Assembly (NCBI RefSeq): GCF_001625365.1
Contig: NZ_LJJF01000001.1
Coordinates: forward strand, 4,933,501 to 4,997,500
Length of the DNA: 64,000 nt
Origin: Streptomyces sp. MJM8645
Lineage (GTDB): Bacteria; Actinomycetota; Actinomycetes; Streptomycetales; Streptomycetaceae
Reading direction: 5' to 3'
The position numbers and the translations under genes are program-made. Below, piece by piece: positions 14,341 through 22,382 of this stretch (its first letter is position 1; every line of letters begins with the position of its first letter). The notes beneath the pieces were generated by a model. It was given only the letters and a program-made list of their open reading frames with translations, was not told the origin of the DNA and did not search any database.

Positions 14341-16416
14341 ATGGCCGAGCTGAGTCGTAGGAAGTTCGTCACGCTGTCCGGTGCCGCCGCGGCGGGACTC
14401 GCCGTGGCCGGCACCAGCGCCGCAGGGGCCGCCCCCGGCGCACCCGCGGTGGCCTCCACCGCCACGCTCCAGCAGACCGGCACCATCAACGACGTGCAGC
14501 ACGTGGTGATCCTGATGCAGGAGAATCGCAGCTTCGACCACTACTTCGGCACCCTGCGCGGGGTGCGCGGCTTCGCCGACCGCAGCGCCATCCAGATAGC
14601 CGGCGGCTACAGCGTCTTCAACCAGCCCAACGGCCTGCTCGGCCGCCAGTACCCGTGGCAGTTCAGCCAGACCAAACCGGCCGGCGGCGCCGACCCCGAG
14701 CGCCTCGCCCAATGCAATGGGGACCTCAGCCACGGCTGGAGCGATCAGCACAAGGCCTGGAACAGCGGCAAGATGGACTCCTGGGTCGCCGCCAAGGGCA
14801 ACGTCCGCACCCTCGGCTTCCTCACCCGCCAGGACATCCCGTTCCACTACGCGCTGGCCGAGAACTGGACCATCTGCGACGCCTACCACTGCTCCGTGCT
14901 CAGCGCGACCGGCCCCAACCGCACCTACCACTGGTCCGGCCAGATCGACCCGGCCGGCAGCGCCGGCGGCCCCGCGTACGACGGCGGCGACGAGAAGGGC
15001 CTGCGCTGGCAGACCTACGCGGAGGCACTGGAGAGCGCCGGCGTCAGCTGGAAGGTCTACCAGAACGCCGCCGACAACTACGGCGACAACGCCCTCGCGT
15101 ACTTCACCCAGTTCTCCGGCGCCCCGGCCGGCAGCCCGCTGGCCGTCAAGGGCATGGGCTCGGTGCCCAAGGCCACCGGCAGGACCCCGGACGACATCGC
15201 CGCCGCGATCAAGGCCGACGTGCTGAACGGCACCCTCCCGCAGGTCTCCTGGATCGTCCCCGACCAGGCCTCCTCCGAACACCCGTACGCCACCCCCGCC
15301 GACGGCGCGCACTTCGTCCACCTGGTGATCGACGCGCTGAACGCCGACCCGAACGTCTTCAACTCGTCCGTCCTGTTCATCAACTACGACGAGAACGACG
15401 GCTTCTTCGACCACGTCCCGCCGCCGGCCGCCCCGGCCGGCACCCCGGGCGAGTTCTACAACGGCACCAACATCGGCCTCGGCTTCCGCGTCCCGATGAT
15501 CGCCGTCTCGCCCTGGACCCGCGGCGGCTGGGTCAACTCCGAGACCTTCGACCACACCTCCGTGCTGCGCTTCCTGGAGACCTGGACCGCCGCCCTCGGC
15601 ACGCCCGCGCAATGCCGGAACATCAGCGACTGGCGCCGACGCGTCTGCGGCGACCTGACCAGCGCGTTCGACTTCGCCAACCCGGTCTACGGCCTGCCCG
15701 GGCTGCCCGACACCTCGCAGACCATCGGCCTGTCGGCGTGCGGCCCGCTGCCCAACCCGGCCCCGGTCAACAACCAGCTCCCGATCCAGGAGACCGGCAC
15801 CCGGCCGGCCCGCGCCCTGCCGTACCAGCCGAACGCCAACCTGGACCACCTGGAGTTCGGCTCCGGCGGGGTCATGAAGGTCTGGATCGCGATGGACAAC
15901 GGGGGCACGGCAGCGGCGAAGTCCGCCCACTTCGCCGCCTACGCCAACGCCTACCGCAGCGGCGGCCCCTGGCAGTACACCGTCGACCCGGGCGGCACCA
16001 CCAGCGACTTCTTCAACTGCGGCACCAACTTCGGCGGCGGCCCCTACGACCTGACGGTCGTCGGCCCCAACCGCTTCCTGCGCCGCTTCAAGGGCGACGC
16101 CACCAAGGCCGGCAAGAACGCGGCCGTCACGGCGTCGTACGCGGTCGAGCCGGGCACCGGCAAGCTCGCCGTCTACTTCAAGCTCGCCAACTCCGGTGCG
16201 ACGCCCATGACCTTCACGATCGCGTCGAACAACTACCGCACGGACGGCCCCTGGACGTACCAGGTCCCCGCCGGCGGCAACGTCACCGATTTCTTCAACG
16301 CCGCGGCCTACAACAACGGCTGGTACGACTTCACGGTGACGGTCGACGCCGACAGCACCTGGTCCCAGCGCTTCACCGGCCACCTGGAAACGGGCACCCC
16401 CAGCATCACCGGCTGA
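14341..16416 (+). CDS. Phosphocholine-specific phospholipase C, Tat-exported
   Basis: 691 residues. The Tat signal SRRKFVTLSGAAAAGLAVAG at the N-terminus predicts export of a folded enzyme. The phosphoesterase domain (about residues 45-450) shows the metal-binding MQENRSFDHYFGTLRG and the NYDENDGFFDHVPPP segment of the bacterial phospholipase C/acid phosphatase family; two DUF756-type beta domains (about 500-590 and 600-685) follow. It cleaves phosphatidylcholine or related lipids outside the cell, releasing phosphorylcholine. ATG 14341 is preferred over ATG 14320 because AAGGGA lies before it and MAELSRRKF matches the family start. A 12-bp palindrome lies upstream. Confidence 0.93.
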   Translation: MAELSRRKFVTLSGAAAAGLAVAGTSAAGAAPGAPAVASTATLQQTGTINDVQHVVILMQENRSFDHYFGTLRGVRGFADRSAIQIAGGYSVFNQPNGLLGRQYPWQFSQTKPAGGADPERLAQCNGDLSHGWSDQHKAWNSGKMDSWVAAKGNVRTLGFLTRQDIPFHYALAENWTICDAYHCSVLSATGPNRTYHWSGQIDPAGSAGGPAYDGGDEKGLRWQTYAEALESAGVSWKVYQNAADNYGDNALAYFTQFSGAPAGSPLAVKGMGSVPKATGRTPDDIAAAIKADVLNGTLPQVSWIVPDQASSEHPYATPADGAHFVHLVIDALNADPNVFNSSVLFINYDENDGFFDHVPPPAAPAGTPGEFYNGTNIGLGFRVPMIAVSPWTRGGWVNSETFDHTSVLRFLETWTAALGTPAQCRNISDWRRRVCGDLTSAFDFANPVYGLPGLPDTSQTIGLSACGPLPNPAPVNNQLPIQETGTRPARALPYQPNANLDHLEFGSGGVMKVWIAMDNGGTAAAKSAHFAAYANAYRSGGPWQYTVDPGGTTSDFFNCGTNFGGGPYDLTVVGPNRFLRRFKGDATKAGKNAAVTASYAVEPGTGKLAVYFKLANSGATPMTFTIASNNYRTDGPWTYQVPAGGNVTDFFNAAAYNNGWYDFTVTVDADSTWSQRFTGHLETGTPSITG

Positions 16417-16422
16417 CGCCCC

Positions 16423-16458
16423 AGGCCCCGCTGCCCGCTCCCTCGGGTGGCGGGGCCT
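16423..16458 (+). terminator. Hairpin terminator of the phospholipase C gene
   Basis: AGGCCCCGC (16423-16431) pairs with GCGGGGCCT (16450-16458), 9 bp, just after the stop codon. Confidence 0.6.
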
Positions 16459-16501
16459 CCACCCGCATCTGATTGGTCGTCAACTCGGCGCGGAATCGGC
16501 G

Positions 16502-16516
16502 CGGAATAGTATTCCG
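16502..16516. repeat. Short inverted repeat CGGAAT-AGT-ATTCCG
   Basis: A 6+3+6 perfect dyad between the phospholipase gene and the truncated Xre gene, preceded by two direct GGCGCGGAAT copies. It may be an operator; no adjacent intact gene is obviously controlled by it. Confidence 0.35.
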
Positions 16517-16618
16517 ATCCGCCTGCCGACCTTATGGCCGTCCGGGATCCTGCCTACCGTGAGCCCAAGGCGCAGAAGGTATCGCGCCTGAAGTTCCGGA
16601 CTATTCCCCGCTCAAGCG

Positions 16619-17278
16619 TCAGGGCCGCGCGGGGAGGATCGGGGAAACGGCCATGGGAACACGTGAACAGCACGGCGCCGGTCGCGCGCCCGGGCTGCGG
16701 GCCGCACGGAGGACGTCGATCTCGGTACTGTCCGCCTTCTGCTGCGCCGCCGCGCGGTCCAGCGCCTGCTCCGCCACCGCATACCGCCCGGCCACGAAGT
16801 GGCACCAGCCGAGGTACGCGGTCCCCATGGCGGCCGCACCGATCGCCGGGGCCCGCAGGGCGTACGGCGCGTCCTTGGCCGCCTGGACGGCCAACTCGGC
16901 CCGCGCCGCCACCATCGGAGTCACATCCGCGGAGGAGGAGATGTCCTCCAGCTTCCGCAACTGGACCAGCCCTGACTCCGCCTCGACGATCATCGCCCGG
17001 TCCACCAGACCCGGCCTGCGGGCCTGGAAGTCGGCCCGATCAGGATCGGCCGGAATCAGGCCGGACAGCGCGCCTCCCGCCCCCAGCGCCCCATCGATCA
17101 ACCGGGCCAGCGCCGGATCCGGCATCCGGTCGCCCGACTCGAAACGACTGATGGTCGACTGGGACACGAACACCGTCGCCGCCAGCCTCGGCTGGGACAT
17201 ACCCGCCCGCCGGCGCAGCAGCCGCAACGTGCGCCCGAAGGACGTCAAACCCGCCTCCGCTCTTGGCCGTTCACCCAC
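16619..17278 (-). pseudogene. Xre-family helix-turn-helix regulator, probably C-terminally truncated
   Basis: 219 residues beginning MGERPRAEAGLTSFGRTL. The Xre DNA-binding domain covers about residues 12-70 (GMSQPRLAATVFVSQSTISRFESGD). The rest follows the Streptomyces pattern of Xre domain plus TPR-like repeats (AVQAAKDAPYALRAP, AEQALDRAAAQQ), normally around 400 residues. Here the frame ends soon after the first repeats, in a tail (SPGARPAPCCSRVP) with no resemblance to that family and a loss of helical periodicity. I read this as a truncated gene; a functional short form cannot be excluded. Start at 17278. Confidence 0.55.
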
Positions 17279-17470
17279 CTACCAAGTGCTGCCGGAGCCT
17301 ACCCCCCGACCGGACAACTCGCCACAGCCCCAAGCAGATCGAGGAGCCGGACGCGCCCGGCGTCGGCAGCCGACGGTCACCCTCGCGGTGTGTCTTGCCG
17401 CCTCGGCCGTGCGTGGGTGAATAGCCGTTGGCGCTCGCCAAATCCTCCTGCCGCCACCCCCGTTCCTCTC

Positions 17471-17677
17471 GTGAGCTGCGGAGGAACGCACCGGACTGCT
17501 GCGGCCCCGGTCGATCTGCTCAACGACGCCAACGCGGCCGGACGGACGTGGAACTGCCCGAACTGCGCCCGGTGGGGCGTCGCCTGGTCGGCGGGCTACC
17601 GGGCGAACCAGCCGTTCGGGGCGATGGCCGGACTCCGCATCCCGGCGGCGTCGCGGCCGCCCAACCGGCCCAACTGA
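17471..17677 (+). CDS. Small hypothetical protein with a CPNC motif
   Basis: A 68-residue frame from GTG 17471 with nearly every third position G or C. It carries SCGG near the start and WNCPNCARWG in the middle, so it may bind zinc, but the usual second CxxC is missing. It lies between the truncated Xre gene and the MdcG-like gene. No clear ribosome site. It could be a remnant. Confidence 0.3.
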   Translation: MSCGGTHRTAAAPVDLLNDANAAGRTWNCPNCARWGVAWSAGYRANQPFGAMAGLRIPAASRPPNRPN

Positions 17678-17690
17678 TGTGGCGGACAGC

Positions 17691-18497
17691 TCAGACGAAC
17701 GGGCCGCGTGGGAACCACGGGTCGCGGACCTCCCGGGGCCCGTCCGGCGTCAGCAGGGTGAGGGTGTACGGCGAGGCCGCGTACTCGGCGAGCTGGACCG
17801 AGCCGTAGCGGGTCTCCAGTTCGGCCTGGACCGGGACCGGCAGCCTACTGAGCGCCCGCCGCAGTTGCAGCGCGTCCCGGCGGCTGATCGGGTGCGGGGT
17901 GCGCAGGACCAGTCGCAGCGGGCTGAGCGGCCCGGCGACCGGTACGCCGGTGCCCAGTTCGTAGCCGACCGCGCCGATCGGGCCCCAGGACAGCCGGTGG
18001 TCCGCGACGATCCGGCCGACCGCCGGCAGCAGGGCCAGCGCCGGGATTCCGGCGACCCGTTCGGGGTCCAGCCGCCCGCACCGCCCGGCCAGCTGCTCGG
18101 GGCGCAGTGTCCGGGCGACTGCGGCCCAGGGCGCCAGGGCGTCCAGCCGCTGCCCGGGGCGGGGGCCGCGCACGATCACCGGGATCCACTGTTCGGGCGC
18201 GGCCTCCGGGTCCCGGGTGCAGCGTTGCGGGTGCGGGACGTCCGCCGGGGTGCCGACCAGGGAGGGGGCCCGGCCGACCGTCACCCACGGGTGCACGCGC
18301 AGCACGGCCCGCGCCCAGTCCGGCAGCTCGCCGCCCGCCAGCGGGTGCAGCGAACTGGGGCACTGCATCAGCAGCAGGTCGTGGGCGCCGGGCAGTCGCC
18401 CGTCCAGCGCGGCCAGCGGCCCGACCCGCCGGCGTGGCCCGTCGTGGGGGTCCTCGGTGGTGCGCCGGGCTTGGCGGGCGGAAGGTACGACGGTCAC
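17691..18497 (-). CDS. MdcG-like protein (phosphoribosyl-dephospho-CoA transferase family) lacking the catalytic Asp pair
   Basis: 268 residues resembling malonate decarboxylase holo-ACP synthase MdcG: PHD-like opening (PGAHDLLLM), WVTVGRAP, the segment WIPVIVRGPRPGQRL and GPIGAVGYELGTGVPV. In MdcG the last is followed by an SDLDLLLR-type nucleotidyltransferase motif whose aspartates bind metal; here it reads SPLRLVLR, with no acid. MdcG attaches the triphosphoribosyl-dephospho-CoA prosthetic group to the malonate decarboxylase carrier protein, but no mdc genes lie nearby. So the protein is probably inactive as a transferase or has another job. GTG start at 18497 with GGAG upstream. Confidence 0.65.
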   Translation of the reverse strand: MTVVPSARQARRTTEDPHDGPRRRVGPLAALDGRLPGAHDLLLMQCPSSLHPLAGGELPDWARAVLRVHPWVTVGRAPSLVGTPADVPHPQRCTRDPEAAPEQWIPVIVRGPRPGQRLDALAPWAAVARTLRPEQLAGRCGRLDPERVAGIPALALLPAVGRIVADHRLSWGPIGAVGYELGTGVPVAGPLSPLRLVLRTPHPISRRDALQLRRALSRLPVPVQAELETRYGSVQLAEYAASPYTLTLLTPDGPREVRDPWFPRGPFV

Positions 18498-18670
18498 GGT
18501 GGGCTCCAGACGGTGGCGTCAGTTCGGCCGACGGCTCCAATCTGCGCCGGGCGGCCGCCTCCGCGCCACGGCCGTTGGGCGCGTTCACCAGGGACCAAAG
18601 GCTCAACGTGCGGCTCCGGGTGCCCGGTGTGAGAGTGGGGGAAGCCCGGTATCCGTTCGGAGGAGGAGTC

Positions 18671-18904
18671 ATGGGCATCTTCGACAGGTTCCGCCACAAG
18701 GCGCACGAGGCGACCGGGCAGGACGCCGCCGAGCGTGCCGCCATCGCCCACGACGAGGCCGCGGACGCGTACAGCCCGGAGATCGAGCGGGCCCGCGAGA
18801 CCCAGGAGGCCCGCGAGTCGGAGCGGCGTGCCCGTGCTGTCCAGGAGGAGGCCGACCGGCGCGCGGCCGAGAACATGACGGCCGAGGGCGACCCCTGGGG
18901 CTGA
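18671..18904 (+). CDS. Small charged hypothetical protein
   Basis: 77 residues, MGIFDRFRHKAHEATGQDAA, rich in Ala, Glu, Arg and predicted fully helical, with heptad-like spacing that suggests a coiled coil. An excellent AGGAGGA ribosome site stands before ATG 18671. No family is recognised; similar small proteins are common in Streptomyces. Convergent with the tricorn protease gene. Confidence 0.7.
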   Translation: MGIFDRFRHKAHEATGQDAAERAAIAHDEAADAYSPEIERARETQEARESERRARAVQEEADRRAAENMTAEGDPWG

Positions 18905-18944
18905 AACCCCAGGAGTCTCAGCGCCCTAAAACCTCCAGCCCCCG

Positions 18945-21900
18945 TCACCGCGCCCGCGGCGGCAGCGGCGGGCGCCGCAGGTCCGGCCTGGGGGTGTCCT
19001 CCGGCGGGGGCGCCGCGGCGGGCGCGTCCTCCAGCAGGTCCAGCGCGAGCTGGACGGCGGCGACCAGCTCGGGGTGGCGCCCGCGGGCCCAGTCGCGCGG
19101 GGTGCGCAGCACGTGCACGTCCGGTTCGACGCCGCGGTTCTCCACCGACCAGCCGAGTCCGCCTTCGAACCAGGAGGCGTTCTTGGGCACCGAGATCCGG
19201 GTGCCGTCGCCGAGGGTGTGCCGCCCGGTCATCCCGACGACCCCGCCCCAGGTCCGGTTGCCGACGACGGGGCCGAGGCCGAGCAGTTTGATCGCCGCGA
19301 TGACCACGTCGCCGTCAGAGCTGGTCGCCTCGTCGGCGAGCGCCACGAGCGGGCCGCGCAGTGCGTGCCGGGGCCAGCGGACCGGCTGGCGGTCCCGGCC
19401 GAAGTCCCAGGCGAGGACGTGCCGGGTGAGTTTCTCCAGGACGAGTTCGGAGACGTTGCCGCCGGCGTTGCCGCGCACGTCCAGGACGAGTGCGGGCTTG
19501 TCCAGTTCGCGCCGCAGGTCGCGGTTGAACTGCGCCCAGCCGGAGCCGCCGAGGTCCGGGATGTGCAGGTAGCCGCACCGGCCGTCGCTGAACTCCCGTA
19601 CCAGGAGGCGGCGTTTGGTCACCCAGTCCTGGTAGCGGACGGCCCGTTCGTCGGTCAGCGGGGTGACGGTGATCCGCCGTACCGGGCCGTCCGGGCTGCC
19701 GCGCAGGGCCAGTTCGACGGTGGTGCCGCCGGTGCCGGCCAGCAGTGGCAGCGGGCCGCGCACCGGGTCCACCGGGCGGCCGCCGACGGCGAGCAGTTCG
19801 TCGCCGTCCCGGACGCCCTGGGCGGCGAGCGGGGCGCGGGCGCGGGGGTCGGAGGTCTCGCCGGGCAGCACCCGTTCGACCAGCCAGCGCCCGTCGGGGG
19901 AGCGGTGTGCGTTGGCGCCGAGCAGGCCGAGCGGCTGCTGGCCGAGTGAGGGCCCTTCGGCGCGCCGGGACGGGGTGACGTAGGCGTGCGAGGTGCCGAG
20001 TTCGCCGAGGAGTTCGCGCAGCAGGTCGGCGAAGTCGTCGGGTGAGCAGACCCGCTCCAGCAGCGGCTCGTACTGGGCGGTCAGGGCGGGCCAGTCCAGG
20101 CCGGACATCCGCTCGTCCCAGAACTGGTCCCGGACGATCCGGGAGGCCTCGTGGTAGGCCTGGCGCCATTCGGCGGCGGGGTGCACGGTGTGGGTGATCC
20201 GTCGCAGGTCGACGGTGCTGCCGGCGCCGCCGGTGACCGGGACGATCCGCAGGGTCCCGGCCGAGTAGACCGCGATGGAGCCGCCGTCCCCGGAGACGGC
20301 GTAGCCGTCCAGCTTGTCGACCAGGGTGGTGCGGGTGCCCCGGGCGAGGTCGAAGTACTCCAGCGAGGGGCGGCCGGAGGTGTCGTCGGGGCTGGCGAAG
20401 GTCTGTCCGAGGGTGCCGGAGATCGGCCAGCGCAGCCAGATCAGGCCGCCGCGCACCGCGTCGGTGGCCGAGTACTTGGAGGCGATCACCGGGAACTGGA
20501 GCAGCCGCTCGCCGATGCCCTGCGGGTCGACGAGGACGGTGCCGTCGCCGCCGCCGTTGCCGCGCGGGGCGCCGTCCTCGGCGGGCGCGGCGAACGGGGA
20601 CGGCGTGTCGGCGGTGAGCGGGACGAGGTAGGGGCGGCAGCCGAGCGGGAAGGAGAGGTCGCCGGTGTGCACGTCGTGGACGGGGTCGAAGCCGCGCCAG
20701 GACAGGAAGGCCAGGTAGCGGCCGTCCCGGGTGAACACCGGCTGCTCGTCCTCGAAGCGGCCGTCGGTGACTTCGGTGACCGGCCCGGGTGCTTCGGTGC
20801 GGGTGAGCCGGATCCGGCGCAGCGAGCGCCCGGCCACCGGCTGGGACCAGGCGATCCAGTGCGAGTCGGGGGAGAAGCGGGCGCTGGAGACCGGCCCGTA
20901 GCCGGAGGCGGCGAGTTCGCGGACGGCGCCGTCGTCGGCGGCGACCAGCAGCAGCCGCCCGTCGGAGGCGGCGACGGCGAGGTGGGCGCCGTCGGGGGAG
21001 GCGGTGAGTTCCAGGACGCGGCCGATCCGGTCGGCGGCGAGCACCCGGTGGCGGTGCTTCTCGGTCTCCTCGTGCCCCGGCAGCGGCATCACCTCGATCG
21101 CGTCGGCGCCCTCGGCGTCGGTGATCCAGGCGGCCTCGCCGGTGTGTCCGAGGATCACCGGCAGCCGGGTCCGCACCCCGGGGGTGTCGGCGAGCGCGCG
21201 GGCCGGGCCGTCCTTGTGGGTGAGCCAGTACTGGCTGCCGCGCACGGTGATCACCCCGGCCCGGCCGCTCTGGTCGCAGGCCAGGTCCTTGACCTGGGCG
21301 GCGGCGCCGACCTGGTACGGGCGGCGGCCGGCCCGGGCGCCGCCGAGCGGGACGGCGAGCCGGCGGGGGGCGGGGGCGTCCAGGCTGTCCAGCAGCCAGA
21401 GGTCGCCGGCGTGCTGGTAGACGATCCGGGTGCCGTCGGTGGCGGCCTCGCGGGCGTAGTAGGAGGCGTGGTCGGTGTGCCGGCGCAGGTCGGTGCCGTC
21501 GGGGCGGCAGGAGTAGACGTTGCCGATGCCCTCGTGGTCGGAGAGGAAGGCGATCCGCCCGGCGACGGGCATGGGTGAGGCGAGGTGGCCGGGGTGGTCG
21601 GCGAGGATCTGTTCGCCGTCCGCCCAGAGCCGGCCGGTGGCGCCGCCCCGGTAGCGCTTCCAGGCGGCGGGTTCGTGCGGGGCGGCGCCGGTGAGCAGCA
21701 CGGTGCGTTCGCGGCTCATCTGGGCGTCGCCGACGGGGCCCCAGGGCATCCGGTGGCCGGGGGAGCCGTCGGGCGGCAGGGCGTGCGCCCAGGTGTAGTG
21801 GCCGAACGGCTCGTGGTAGGAGGTGACGGCGAGTACTTCGCCGTCCGGCAGCCAGCCGCGCACCCGGGTGTCCTGGCTGCCCCAGTGGCTGAGCCGTTCG

Positions 21901-22148
21901 GCCTCGCCGCCCTCGACGGGGGCGGTCCACACCTCGGGGGTCAGGTTCAGCCAGCTGGTCCAGGCGAGGGTGCGGCCGTCGGGGGAGAAGCGGGGGTGGC
22001 TGACCCGGGTGCGGTCGCAGCTGACCCGCCAGGCCCGGCCGGTGGCGCCGTCGGCGTCCAGCGGGGCGATCCAGACGTCGTCCTCGGCGGTGAAGGCGAG
22101 CAGCCCGCCGTGCAGGTGGGGGTAGCGGAGGTAGCCGGGCGGGGTCAC
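18945..22148 (-). CDS. Tricorn protease homologue
   Basis: 1067 residues from GTG 22148 (VTPPGYLRYPHLHGG), with AAGGA seven nt upstream. Two beta-propeller regions fill about the first 670 residues, followed by a helical linker, a PDZ domain (about 760-840) and the catalytic domain. The archaeal catalytic set is recognisable: His721 (GTSHAYV, with Ser720), Ser944 in TSSDGD, and the acid in ENRGVEPD. Tricorn trims oligopeptides left by the proteasome and works in the cytosol with aminopeptidases; Streptomyces species also have a proteasome. The open frame extends far upstream but only as antisense of the chitinase gene. Confidence 0.93.
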   Translation of the reverse strand: MTPPGYLRYPHLHGGLLAFTAEDDVWIAPLDADGATGRAWRVSCDRTRVSHPRFSPDGRTLAWTSWLNLTPEVWTAPVEGGEAERLSHWGSQDTRVRGWLPDGEVLAVTSYHEPFGHYTWAHALPPDGSPGHRMPWGPVGDAQMSRERTVLLTGAAPHEPAAWKRYRGGATGRLWADGEQILADHPGHLASPMPVAGRIAFLSDHEGIGNVYSCRPDGTDLRRHTDHASYYAREAATDGTRIVYQHAGDLWLLDSLDAPAPRRLAVPLGGARAGRRPYQVGAAAQVKDLACDQSGRAGVITVRGSQYWLTHKDGPARALADTPGVRTRLPVILGHTGEAAWITDAEGADAIEVMPLPGHEETEKHRHRVLAADRIGRVLELTASPDGAHLAVAASDGRLLLVAADDGAVRELAASGYGPVSSARFSPDSHWIAWSQPVAGRSLRRIRLTRTEAPGPVTEVTDGRFEDEQPVFTRDGRYLAFLSWRGFDPVHDVHTGDLSFPLGCRPYLVPLTADTPSPFAAPAEDGAPRGNGGGDGTVLVDPQGIGERLLQFPVIASKYSATDAVRGGLIWLRWPISGTLGQTFASPDDTSGRPSLEYFDLARGTRTTLVDKLDGYAVSGDGGSIAVYSAGTLRIVPVTGGAGSTVDLRRITHTVHPAAEWRQAYHEASRIVRDQFWDERMSGLDWPALTAQYEPLLERVCSPDDFADLLRELLGELGTSHAYVTPSRRAEGPSLGQQPLGLLGANAHRSPDGRWLVERVLPGETSDPRARAPLAAQGVRDGDELLAVGGRPVDPVRGPLPLLAGTGGTTVELALRGSPDGPVRRITVTPLTDERAVRYQDWVTKRRLLVREFSDGRCGYLHIPDLGGSGWAQFNRDLRRELDKPALVLDVRGNAGGNVSELVLEKLTRHVLAWDFGRDRQPVRWPRHALRGPLVALADEATSSDGDVVIAAIKLLGLGPVVGNRTWGGVVGMTGRHTLGDGTRISVPKNASWFEGGLGWSVENRGVEPDVHVLRTPRDWARGRHPELVAAVQLALDLLEDAPAAAPPPEDTPRPDLRRPPLPPRAR

Positions 22149-22231
22149 CCCTCCATCCTTCGACGGGGTGTCACCCCCGGCAACCGGGGCGGCCCGTCGG
22201 GGCTGCCGGGCGGCTGGCGCGTAGGTCGCGG

Positions 22232-22247
22232 ACCGGTCTGGACCATT
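22232..22247. promoter_or_regulatory. DasR-like site 1 (dre) upstream of the chitinase gene
   Basis: ACCGGTCTGGACCATT matches 13 of 16 positions of the DasR responsive element ACTGGTCTAGACCAGT. It is adjacent to TTGACA (22246-22251), a -35-like hexamer. DasR is the GntR-type repressor released by glucosamine-6-phosphate, controlling chitin use in Streptomyces. Confidence 0.6.
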
Positions 22248-22272
22248 GACACCGCAGTGCCGAATCCACTTC

Positions 22273-22288
22273 AGTGGTCTAGTCCAAC
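22273..22288. promoter_or_regulatory. DasR-like site 2 (dre) upstream of the chitinase gene
   Basis: AGTGGTCTAGTCCAAC keeps the GGTCTAG core and is a second dre-like dyad, 41 bp from the first. Together they bracket the probable chitinase promoter. Confidence 0.65.
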
Positions 22289-22382
22289 TTGGGTGCCAGG
22301 CCGGGCCGTTCCCCCCCACTGGCGCGTGCTCCGGCGTGCCCTCGGACGTCCCCCACGACCGCGCCATCGCAGGAGCCCCCGC

